Below, piece by piece: positions 1-7,605 of a DNA stretch of 64,000 bases (within the stretch, counting starts at the first letter, position 1; each line of letters starts with the position of its first letter). The notes beneath the pieces were generated by a model that saw only the letters and a program-made list of their open reading frames with translations, did not search any database and was not told the DNA's origin. Position numbers and translations under genes: made by a program. Source of the stretch: Betaproteobacteria bacterium (GTDB lineage: Bacteria; Pseudomonadota; Gammaproteobacteria; Burkholderiales; Ga0077523). The DNA lies in contig JADJPK010000008.1 of NCBI GenBank assembly GCA_016713305.1, positions 310,001-374,000 on the forward strand, read 5' to 3'.

Positions 1-1318
1 CCGCGCCGCCCGAGCCTTCGTGCAGGGCATAGCGGTCGAACAGCACGGGGTAGCGCTGCTCCATGATCTCGATGGGGGTGGTCTTGGAGATGCCGATGGT
101 GGAACAGCCGTTGGAGATGCCGTCGCCCGCCGGCGAGCCCCCGTAACCGCCGCCCGAGATGACGTACATCACATAGGGCCGTTTGCGCAGCGGGTCGTAG
201 CCGCCCAGGGCGAAATTGCCCGACGTGCCGGCAGGCGATGCGAACATCCGGTCGGGCATCGCCTTCACCAGCGCGTCGAAGACCGCCTCGGCGATGCGCT
301 GGCTCACCTCGGCCGCGCAGCCTGAGACCGGACGCGGATACTTCGCGTACAAGAAGGTGCCTTCCGGGTCGATCACGCGCAGGGGTTCGAACGTGCCGGC
401 GTTGATCGGCACTTCGGGGAACACGTGCTTCATCGCGAGATAGATCGACGACCTGGTCGTGGCGATGACGCTGTTCATGGGCCCCTTGCAGGGCGGCGAG
501 GAACCCGCCATGTCGAACGTGAGGGTCTCGCCGTTCTTGGACACCGTCATGGCGATCCTGAGCGGCTCGTTCACGACGCCGTCGGAATCGATCCACGCCT
601 CCCCGCGGTAGACCCCATCCGGGAGGGTGGCGATCCGTGCCCGCATCTGCCGCGATGCGCGGCGTTCCAGTTCGCCGATGGCCTTCTCGATGGTGTCCGC
701 CCCGTAGCGGTCGAGCAGTGCGGTCAGGCGTTTCTCGCCGACGGCCAGGGCGGCGGCCTGGGCCTTGATGTCGCCGATGCGCTGATCGGCGAGACGGATG
801 TTCGAGAGGATGATGGAGAGGATCTCCTGGTCGAGCTCGCCCTGCTTGAAGAGCTTGACCGGCGGCAGCCGCAGTCCTTCCTGCTCCACCTCCGTCGCAT
901 TGGCGGAGAACCCGCCGGGCACCATGCCGCCCGTGTCCGGCCAGTGGCCCGTGTTGGCGAGCCAGCACCACAGGCGCTCCTGGTAGAAGAACGGCTTCAC
1001 GAACTTGACGTCCATGAGGTGCGTGCCGCCCAGGTAGGGATCGTTGACGATGTAGATGTCGCCCGGGGTGAGATCCTTCGCGCGTTCGATGACGGCCTGG
1101 GTGGAGAACTGCATGGTGCCCACGAAGACGGGCAGGCCCAGATCGCCCTGCGCGATGAGCGCCCCGGTGTCGCGGTGGTAGATGCCGTCCGAGCGGTCGA
1201 GCGCTTCCGAGATGACGGGGCTGAATGCGGAGCGGACGAAGGCGAGGTCCATCTCGTTGCAGACCTGCTGCAACCCGCTCTGGATGACGGAAAGCGTGAT
1301 GGCGTCGAGGGCGCTCAT
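1..1318 (-). CDS. hyuB: Hydantoinase B/oxoprolinase family protein, 3' end cut by window edge
   Basis: The minus-strand frame starts at ATG 1318 and stays open to base 1, giving about 439 residues without a stop, so the C-terminus is missing. It reads MSALDAITLSVIQSGLQQVC, typical of the N-terminus of HyuB/acetone-carboxylase-type subunits, and contains the family block NDPYLGGTHLMD around residues 92-103. Family members pair with HyuA for ATP-dependent hydrolysis or carboxylation of cyclic amides or ketones (hydantoins, 5-oxoproline, acetophenone). The natural partner is probably the HyuA-like gene at 4255-6314 on the same strand, although the bta genes lie between them. The substrate cannot be told from sequence. 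No strong ribosome binding site is visible before the ATG. Confidence 0.9.
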   Translation of the reverse strand, partial: MSALDAITLSVIQSGLQQVCNEMDLAFVRSAFSPVISEALDRSDGIYHRDTGALIAQGDLGLPVFVGTMQFSTQAVIERAKDLTPGDIYIVNDPYLGGTHLMDVKFVKPFFYQERLWCWLANTGHWPDTGGMVPGGFSANATEVEQEGLRLPPVKLFKQGELDQEILSIILSNIRLADQRIGDIKAQAAALAVGEKRLTALLDRYGADTIEKAIGELERRASRQMRARIATLPDGVYRGEAWIDSDGVVNEPLRIAMTVSKNGETLTFDMAGSSPPCKGPMNSVIATTRSSIYLAMKHVFPEVPINAGTFEPLRVIDPEGTFLYAKYPRPVSGCAAEVSQRIAEAVFDALVKAMPDRMFASPAGTSGNFALGGYDPLRKRPYVMYVISGGGYGGSPAGDGISNGCSTIGISKTTPIEIMEQRYPVLFDRYALHEGSGGA

Positions 1319-1492
1319 GGCTCGGTGGCAAGGATGAACCTGCGGGAGCTTAGCACCGGGACGGCAGACGCCGATTCACCCCGGCCGCCGGATCGCCCGC
1401 TGCGGTGCCCGGCGGAACATGCCTTCTCGTCGTGGTTCGTCGCACCTCCGTGCGGACGGCCCACGGCAATCGATCCTCTCCCTGACCCTTGA

Positions 1493-1532
1493 CCGTCACC
1501 GTCCGGAAACGCATGCGTCACCGGTATGTCAT
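1493..1532 (+). promoter_or_regulatory. Candidate Pho box upstream of btaA
   Basis: Three GTCA-containing heptamers sit in 11-bp phase: CCGTCAC at 1493, GCGTCAC at 1515 and ATGTCAT at 1526 (22 and 11 bp apart). The last two form the PhoB-type direct repeat, heptamer-N4-heptamer, against the consensus CTGTCAT; ATGTCAT matches 6 of 7 and GCGTCAC 4 of 7. Betaine-lipid genes are phosphate-starvation genes in other bacteria, so the location fits. No -10 element was identified with certainty. Confidence 0.45.
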
Positions 1533-1588
1533 GCCGGCCACCTAGTCTCGCCGGATTCGGCACGGTGCCGGGGATCGGTGGAGTTTCC

Positions 1589-2800
1589 TTGAAGAGAGAC
1601 GAACTGTCCCTGCTGGGCAGGGTGGACGAGAAGGTGTTTTCCGCCATCTACCGCAGGGCTCTGGTCTACAACACGTGCTGGGAAGACCCGGCGGTCGACC
1701 ATCAGGCGCTGGACATCGGCGGAACCGACACGATGCTGGCGATCACCAGCGCGGGCTGCAACGTGCTCGACTACCTGCTCGCCGAGCCTCGCCGCATTCA
1801 CGCGGTGGACGCGAATCCGCGGCAGACGGCGCTTCTGGAACTCAAGGTCGCCGGCATCCGCAAGCTCGCCTACGAGGATTTCTTCCGCATCTTCGGCGAC
1901 GGGGGGCACGATCGCTTTCGCGAGATCCATCACGACGTGCTGCGGGGCGAACTATCCCCCTTCGCGCGGCAGTTCTGGGACCGGCGCCTGCACTGGTTCA
2001 CTCATCCGCCGGGCAGGAGCAGCTTCTACTTCCACGGACTGTCGGGCATCGTGGCGCGGGTCTTCCGCACGTACCTCAAGCTCCGGCCGGAGCTGGCGCA
2101 GGCGGTGGACGACATGATTCACGCGCCTTCGCTGGAGGTCCAGGCAGGCATCTACGACGAGCGCGTCGCCCCCAGGTTGTGGAACGGTCCGACCCGCTGG
2201 GCGCTGTCGCGCCAGATCACCATGTCAATGCTGGGCGTGCCGCATCCTCAACGGCGGGAGGTGCAGTCCCAGCACGAGGAAGGCGTCGCAGGCTACGTGC
2301 GGCATTCGCTCGACTACGTCTTCAGGACCTTTCCCCTGCGCAGCAACTACTTCTGGTACGTCTACCTGCGCGGCTGCTACTCCGCGCAGGCCTGCCCGCG
2401 CTACCTGCAGCGCGACGGCTTCGAACGGCTGAAGGCCGGCCTCGTCTACCGGCTCGTTCCGCACACCTGCACGCTGACCGAGTTCCTGCGCCGCAATCCC
2501 GATCCGATCTCGAAGTTCGTGCTGCTGGATCACATGGACTGGATGAGCTGCTACCACCCCGAGGCCCTGGCGGAAGAGTGGGCCCTGATCCTGGACCGTG
2601 CACGGCACGGCGCCCGCGCGATCTTCCGCAGCGCGCATGCCCGGCCGAGATATCTCGAGGCGATCCCCGTGACGTACGGCACGGCATCCCGACCCCTGTC
2701 GGAATGGTTGCGATTCGACCCGGATCTCGCACAGCGGCTGGACTTGCAGGACAGGGTGCACACCTACGCCGGCTTCCACATCGCCCACCTGCCTGCCTGA
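1589..2800 (+). CDS. btaA: S-adenosylmethionine:diacylglycerol 3-amino-3-carboxypropyl transferase
   Basis: The product is a DUF3419/BtaA-family protein of about 403 residues, close to the usual family length. It transfers the aminocarboxypropyl group of SAM to diacylglycerol, the first step of betaine lipid (DGTS) synthesis at the inner membrane. Recognisable blocks are LVYNTCWEDPAVD near the N-terminus, the SAM-binding stretch MLAITSAGCNVLDYLL followed by the acidic HAVDANPRQ, and a late DHMDWM motif. I prefer TTG 1589, which has GGTGGAG 6 nt upstream. The in-frame ATG at 1526 would add 21 residues and lies inside the candidate Pho box. btaB follows 10 nt downstream, so the two genes form an operon. 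Confidence 0.88.
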   Translation: MKRDELSLLGRVDEKVFSAIYRRALVYNTCWEDPAVDHQALDIGGTDTMLAITSAGCNVLDYLLAEPRRIHAVDANPRQTALLELKVAGIRKLAYEDFFRIFGDGGHDRFREIHHDVLRGELSPFARQFWDRRLHWFTHPPGRSSFYFHGLSGIVARVFRTYLKLRPELAQAVDDMIHAPSLEVQAGIYDERVAPRLWNGPTRWALSRQITMSMLGVPHPQRREVQSQHEEGVAGYVRHSLDYVFRTFPLRSNYFWYVYLRGCYSAQACPRYLQRDGFERLKAGLVYRLVPHTCTLTEFLRRNPDPISKFVLLDHMDWMSCYHPEALAEEWALILDRARHGARAIFRSAHARPRYLEAIPVTYGTASRPLSEWLRFDPDLAQRLDLQDRVHTYAGFHIAHLPA

Positions 2801-2810
2801 GGGATTCCCC

Positions 2811-3551
2811 CTGTCCTCCCTGCTTGCCCGCCCCCGTGTCCTCTGGCGGATCCTGCGCGGCCAACCGCGTGCGGGAACCCTGGCGCAGCGCCTGCAGACG
2901 TTCTATGCGCCGCAGGCACTGCACTACGACGAGACCCGTGCCGCGCTCCTGCACGGAAGGCGTCTGCTGAAGGAACTGGTGCGGGCCGATCGCGGCGCCG
3001 TCGTCGTCGAACTTGGCGCAGGCACCGGTGCCAGCCTGGACCTGCTGGGTCCCGCCGCGAGCGCGTGTGGCGAGATCCACCTGGTCGATCTTTGCGCGCC
3101 CCTGCTGGAGGTGGCCCGGCGCAAGGCCGCAGGGCTCGACAACGTCCGCATCGCGGAAGCCGACGCCACGCGCTACCAGCCCGGGCGCCCCGCGGATCTC
3201 GTGGTGTTCTCCTACTCGCTCACGATGATCCCGGACTGGTTCCTGGCGATCGACAACGCGTTCTCCATGCTGCGCCCCGGCGGACGCATCGCCGTCACCG
3301 ATTTCCACGTCGGCCGCCGGGATCCGCCACCGGGGCTCGTCCGTCACGGGGTCTTCTCCCGCCACTTCTGGCCCCTCTGGTTCGGCCACGACGGCGTGCG
3401 GCCCAACCCCGACCACGTTCCCTATCTGCTCTCGCGATTCGACGTGGACACGCTCGTCGAGGACGCGGGACCGGTGCCGGGTCTGCCCTTCGTGCGGGTG
3501 CCCTACTACGCGTTCGTCGGCCGCAAGCCGCTCCGATCCGACGCGGTCTGA
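2811..3551 (+). CDS. btaB: Betaine lipid N-methyltransferase
   Basis: This is a class I SAM-dependent methyltransferase with motif I VVVELGAGTGASLDLL around residues 64-79 and a following acidic DLCAPLLEVARRKA strand. In the BtaB family the enzyme methylates diacylglycerylhomoserine three times to make DGTS. The reading frame remains coding-like upstream of the first GTG (2979), with a conserved-looking stretch FYAPQALHYDETRAALLHGR. I therefore place the start at CTG 2811, which has GAGGGA 6 nt upstream and gives 246 residues. No ATG is available in that interval, so the start is the uncertain part. The last 46 nt overlap the convergent ceramidase-like gene. Confidence 0.85.
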   Translation: MSSLLARPRVLWRILRGQPRAGTLAQRLQTFYAPQALHYDETRAALLHGRRLLKELVRADRGAVVVELGAGTGASLDLLGPAASACGEIHLVDLCAPLLEVARRKAAGLDNVRIAEADATRYQPGRPADLVVFSYSLTMIPDWFLAIDNAFSMLRPGGRIAVTDFHVGRRDPPPGLVRHGVFSRHFWPLWFGHDGVRPNPDHVPYLLSRFDVDTLVEDAGPVPGLPFVRVPYYAFVGRKPLRSDAV

Positions 3552-4171
3552 AGTCCACGGCAGCACAGGTACAGCACCAGCGCGTTCAGCGAGTGCCACA
3601 GGAAATGCGTGCCCAGCGGCCAGGCATCGCAGACCGCCAGATCGATCGTGCGGAAGAGGATCGCCACGAGGAACGTGGCCAGTGCCGCGACGAAGACACC
3701 CGCCCCGGGCCTGCGCAGGCGAAGCGTCCAGGCCGCGATGCCGGTCAGTCCGGCGACCGCCGGCAGGTACAGCACGGACCCGTTCAGCGTCTCCGGCGGG
3801 ACCAGCCGGCCCACCGCGGCGGACGCCACGATGAACAGGACGACACCGGCGGCGGCCTGCCTTCCGCCAAGCCCCGCGACCCGCACGAGGTAGCGGTGGA
3901 AGAACGTCCAGATGAAGAGCGCGATGAAGAGCTTGTCCAGCACCGCCGTCTGCTTTGTGGCCGCCGCGTGGAAGATCAGGCTGCCGGTGCCGACCAGGGC
4001 GACGAGCAGCGCCAGTCCCCAATCGTCGCGCGTCGCGGCGGGTGCGCGGCGCAACCGCGCCGCGAGCACGGCGGCGGCCACGAGGAACAGCAGGTTCGTC
4101 AGGGTGTTGACGGGCTCGCCGAAGAGTCCGTGTACCGTGCGTTCGCAGTAGAGATCGATCGGATCGCCCAT
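3506..4171 (-). CDS. Alkaline-ceramidase-like integral membrane hydrolase (CREST superfamily)
   Basis: The product has 221 residues and about seven hydrophobic segments. The catalytic layout of alkaline ceramidases is visible: S64 and H68 in SLIFH, D79 in VLDK eleven residues later, and H189/H193 in THFLWH. This reproduces the S-x3-H, D, H-x3-H zinc site of the ACER family with the same spacing. The N-terminal DLYCER and NTLTN motifs also fit. Such enzymes cleave the amide of ceramides or related lipids in the membrane. A bacterial lipid substrate is unknown here; placement beside btaAB suggests membrane-lipid remodelling, which is inference. It is convergent with btaB and overlaps its 3' end. 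Confidence 0.8.
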   Translation of the reverse strand: MGDPIDLYCERTVHGLFGEPVNTLTNLLFLVAAAVLAARLRRAPAATRDDWGLALLVALVGTGSLIFHAAATKQTAVLDKLFIALFIWTFFHRYLVRVAGLGGRQAAAGVVLFIVASAAVGRLVPPETLNGSVLYLPAVAGLTGIAAWTLRLRRPGAGVFVAALATFLVAILFRTIDLAVCDAWPLGTHFLWHSLNALVLYLCCRGLQTASDRSGLRPTNA

Positions 4172-4254
4172 GGCGGCGCTCGTGCGGGTGCCGCGTCAGC
4201 GCGCCGCGCTGCACCGCTTGCGCGGGCAGACAGGGGCCGTGGGAGCACGCGGCG

Positions 4255-6314
4255 TCATGGCCGTTCTTCGCCCGTGTGCCGCCGCCCGAGGGATTCGAGC
4301 AGCAGATTGCCCATCGCGTCGCGCCGCGCCAGGAAGCCGGGTTCCACGACGACGGTGGTGTCCAACTGCTCCACGATGGCGGGCCCCTCGAACTCCGCAG
4401 TTTCGGGCAGCGCCTCGCGGCGATAGACCGGCGTGTCGCGCCACCCGCCTTCGAACCACACCGGCCGCCGTTCGCGCAGGGCCTCCCGCAGCGTCGGCGC
4501 GGGGGCGCCGCGGCCCAGATCCGCCAGCGGCAAGGCCTTGCGGCGTCCCAGCACGGCCGTGTGCAGGTTGACGAGCACGGGCCGGATCTCCGGCAGCGTC
4601 ACCTGGAACCGGTGCCAATAGGCCTGCTCGAAGGCCCGGCGGATGTCGTCCCGGGAGACGTCCCGCCCGGCCAGGGGATCGTGAGCAGGTGGCTCTGGCC
4701 CTGGAACTGCAGATCGGCCTCGTACAGGGATTCCACCGATTCGATGGCAGCTTCCTGCCGGGCCAGCATCGTCCGGCCCTCGGCGGTCTGCTCGTCGAGC
4801 ACCGCACGAACCAGTCCGTCGGGCAGGTCGGACAGGGGCACGTTCACCGTGCGCACGAAGTCGTGCCGCAGGTCCGCGACGGCGCAGCCGAGGGCGTTGG
4901 TCAGTCCCGGCCGGGCCGGAACGAGCACCTGGGGTATGCCCAGTTGGCGCGCGAGCGCACACGCATGCAGCGGGCCCGCGCCGCCGAACGCGAAGAGCGC
5001 GAAATCGCGCGGATCGTAGCCGCGCGCCAGGCTCACCATCCGGATGGCGCCCGCCATGCGGTCGTTGGCGACCCTGAGGATGGCCGCGGCCGCCGCGTCG
5101 GCCTCGACGCCGATGGGCTGGCCGATCCTCTGTTCCAGGCGCTCCCGCACGCGGGCCAGCGTGACGGGGGCGTCGACGGCCAGGAGCCGGGCGGGATCCA
5201 GGCGGCCCAGCACGAGATTGGCGTCGGTGATCGTCGGTTCCTCGCCGCCGCGCCCGTAACAGATGGGGCCGGGCCGCGCACCTGCGCTCCGCGGGCCCAC
5301 CTGCAGCAGCCCGGCCTCGTCGATCCGCGCGATCGAGCCGCCCCCGGCGCCGATGGTGTGCACGTCGACCATCGGCACGTGGATGGGCATGGCGTATTCC
5401 AGCTCCAGCTCCGTGCTCAAGCGCGGCATGCCGTCCTCGATCAGGGCCACGTCGGTGGAGGTGCCCCCCATGTCGTAGGTGATCAGCCGGGGCAGCCCTG
5501 CGGCACGGCCGGTCGCCGCCGCGGCGATCACGCCCGAAGCGGGGCCGGACATGACGGAGCTCACGGCGAACTCGTGAGCCACACCTGCTGCGGTCGTTCC
5601 CCCGTTGCCCTGCATGACCAGCAGTTCGCTGCGGAACCCCCCGGCCGCAAGTCCGTCGCGCAGCCGGGCGAGATAGCGGTGGAGCACCGGCTGCACGGAC
5701 GCGTTGACGGCGGCCGCCACACCTCGTTCGTACTCGCGGTATTCGGACAGCACCTGGTGACCGAGGGTCACGTAGCCGTTGGGCCACAGCGAACGCGCGA
5801 TCTCGCCGGCCCGCAACTCGTGTGCCGGGTTGCGATAACTGTGCAGGAAGTGGATCGCGAGCGACTCGCAGCCCGCCGCAAGCAACTGGTTCACGGCCTG
5901 CCGGACGGCCTCCTCGTCGAGCGGTTTCAGGATTTCGCCGTCGGCGTCCATGCGTTCCCGAACCTCGAGGCGCCGTTCCCGCGGCACCAGCGGTACGAAC
6001 GTGCCCGTCAGTCCATACGGCGTGGGTCGGGTTCGGCGCCCGACCTCCAGGACATCCCGAAAGCCTTCGGTCGTGATGAGCCCCACGAGCGGAAGACGGC
6101 GTTCGAGGAGCGCATTGGTCGTGGCGGTCGTGCCGTGAACGATGGCGTCGAGACTGTCGAGCGGCAGGCGGGCCTGTTCCAGCGCGGCGAGCACGCCCAG
6201 GGCCTGGTTGTCGGGTGTGGTGGGAACTTTTGCGACCCGAACTTCACCGGTAGCGCTGTCGAATACGATCAGATCGGTGAACGTGCCACCGACATCAATC
6301 CCTGCGGTTCTCAT
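4255..6314 (-). CDS. hyuA: Hydantoinase/oxoprolinase subunit A, with one frame break
   Basis: The start is ATG 6314 and the N-terminus MRTAGIDVGGTFTDLIVFD is the classic ATP-binding opening of HyuA. Further family blocks include YDMGGTSTDVALI, HTIGAGGGSIA and FGGAGPLHACALA. After GQSHLLTIP the frame must change for the usual C-terminus (SRDDIRRAFEQAYWHRF, then EGPAIVEQLDTTVVVEPGF). The switch falls at a run of four G on the plus strand (4674-4677); one more base restores a 686-residue protein, normal for the family. HyuA works with HyuB in ATP-dependent ring opening or carboxylation. An upstream 159-nt gap separates it from the divergent PEP-CTERM gene. Confidence 0.88.
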
Positions 6315-6381
6315 GGGCGCAGTTTAGCGGGGCCGACCGCAAAAATATCGCGCTATCCCGCCCGAAATGCCGTTCCCGGGG

Positions 6382-6409
6382 TTGACGAAACCCGCCGATG
6401 GCGTAGATT
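6382..6409 (+). promoter_or_regulatory. Candidate sigma-70 promoter for the PEP-CTERM gene
   Basis: TTGACG (6382-6387) is followed by a 16-nt spacer and TAGATT (6404-6409), about 65 nt before ATG 6474. It lies in the intergenic space shared with the divergent hyuA. Confidence 0.45.
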
Positions 6410-6473
6410 CCGGGGCATCGGCCGAAGCCTCCCCGAGGGCCCCGGCACTACCAGAACAATCGGAGACCTCGTC

Positions 6474-7112
6474 ATGAAAATCGCGCGTTCCATCGCGGCC
6501 GCCCTAGCCACGTTGCTGGTTGCAGGTGCGGCGAATGCCTTTACCCTGTCCCTTTCGAATCCCGGCAGCGTTTCCCTCGGCCAGACCTTTGCGGTGTCCG
6601 TCGGATTCCAGCCCGAGCCCACCGATACGCTCGACCAGCTGGCGAGCGCGCAGATCGCCCTGAACTTCGACAACACCGCCCTCGAGCTGGTGATCCCGGC
6701 GAGCAATTCGGACTTCCTCGGCAGCTTCATCTCCACCGATTTCGCGGTGACCGATGCCGTGCTTCCCGGCGACCCCCTCGGTCAGCCCGATCAGGTCTCG
6801 CTGCTGGCTGAACTGGGTTTGCTGGCAACAGGTCCCAGCGGGGGTGGAGAACTGTTCAAGTTCAATTTCCGCATGCGCAACGACCCGGCCCTCGAAGGTA
6901 CCGGACCGTTCTTCTTCAGTGCCAATGCAATTCTCGGTTTCAACATGCCCGATCCGGGTTCTTCGAGCGACCGGCTCGCGGCCCGTGGCGCCGTGGATGT
7001 GCAGCGCAACACGGTACCGGAACCTGAAGGGTTGGTGTTGCTGGGCATCGCGCTCGTCGCGGCCGGTGCCGCGACACTGCGCCGGGGACACCGCCCGACC
7101 CGTCGCACGTGA
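6474..7112 (+). CDS. Cohesin-like PEP-CTERM exported protein
   Basis: The product has 212 residues. MKIARSIAAALATLLVAGAANA is a signal peptide with an ANA/F-type cleavage site. The body, from FTLSLSNPGSVSLGQTFAVSV to the ELFKFNFRM block, has the pattern of a cohesin or carbohydrate-module beta-sandwich (AQIALNFDNTALELV). The C-terminus has VPEPEGLVLLG, a hydrophobic helix and an arginine-rich tail: the PEP-CTERM sorting signal processed by exosortase in biofilm-forming Gram-negatives. The protein is thus exported and processed at the inner membrane for the envelope or matrix. No exosortase gene lies in the window. It is a single-gene unit closed by the terminator at 7192. Confidence 0.9.
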   Translation: MKIARSIAAALATLLVAGAANAFTLSLSNPGSVSLGQTFAVSVGFQPEPTDTLDQLASAQIALNFDNTALELVIPASNSDFLGSFISTDFAVTDAVLPGDPLGQPDQVSLLAELGLLATGPSGGGELFKFNFRMRNDPALEGTGPFFFSANAILGFNMPDPGSSSDRLAARGAVDVQRNTVPEPEGLVLLGIALVAAGAATLRRGHRPTRRT

Positions 7113-7191
7113 GTTGACTCTGCGCGGGAGCGCTTCCCGGCCGGCATGAAATGCCGGTAAGGGGCGTGCCAGGCGTGACAGCGAAGTTCCG

Positions 7192-7223
7192 GAAGGCCCG
7201 CGATTGCGGGCCTTCGTTTTTTT
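7192..7223 (+). terminator. Rho-independent terminator after the PEP-CTERM gene
   Basis: A perfect 10-bp stem (GAAGGCCCGC / GCGGGCCTTC) with a GATT loop is followed by G and seven T. A smaller 7-bp hairpin (CCGGCAT-GAA-ATGCCGG, 7141-7157) precedes it. Confidence 0.92.
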
Positions 7224-7605
7224 GCGTACGTGCGGTCGCTTCTTGCGGCAGAAACGAGAACCCGGGCATGGTGGTCCTTCCCCTGCTCCGTGCCGCAGTG
7301 CAGGTCTGGCCGATCTGCCGCGATCGAGCCCATGCGGTCACGGGGAACGGCGCATCTCCCGCGCCCGTCATCGGGCCGGTCGCATTCGCCGATGCCGGAG
7401 CCCGTCCTGATTGTGTTCGCTCAACAGCGATGTGAATTTTGCATTGACGTGCCACAACTGACGTTGCACCCTCCCGCACGAGGCAGCATTGCCGCACCGG
7501 TCCGCGGCCTTCAGGGATCTACGCCGGTCCGTCTCGGGCGCACGAAGACGCCGGGCCCCTGAGGTCACGACACAAGAAGCAGAACAACGCAGTCGAGGGG
7601 ATCCC
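7224..7605. other. Gene-free leader before the giant gene
   Basis: No coding frame is convincing in these 382 nt. The 3' end holds the ribosome binding site GAGGGG (7595-7600), 5 nt before ATG 7606. The stretch around 7410-7480 is less GC-rich than its surroundings and is the likeliest place for a promoter, but no clear -35/-10 pair could be fixed. Confidence 0.5.

Noticed and set aside
425..1492. Plus-strand gene opposite hyuB
   Set aside because: It is a mirror frame; the minus strand gives an unmistakable HyuB sequence.
1526..1588. ATG 1526 as btaA start
   Set aside because: It lies inside the candidate Pho box without a ribosome binding site. The TTG at 1589 has one and gives the usual length.
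4689..6473. Long N-terminal extension of the PEP-CTERM protein
   Set aside because: It mirrors hyuA. The signal peptide starts exactly at ATG 6474.
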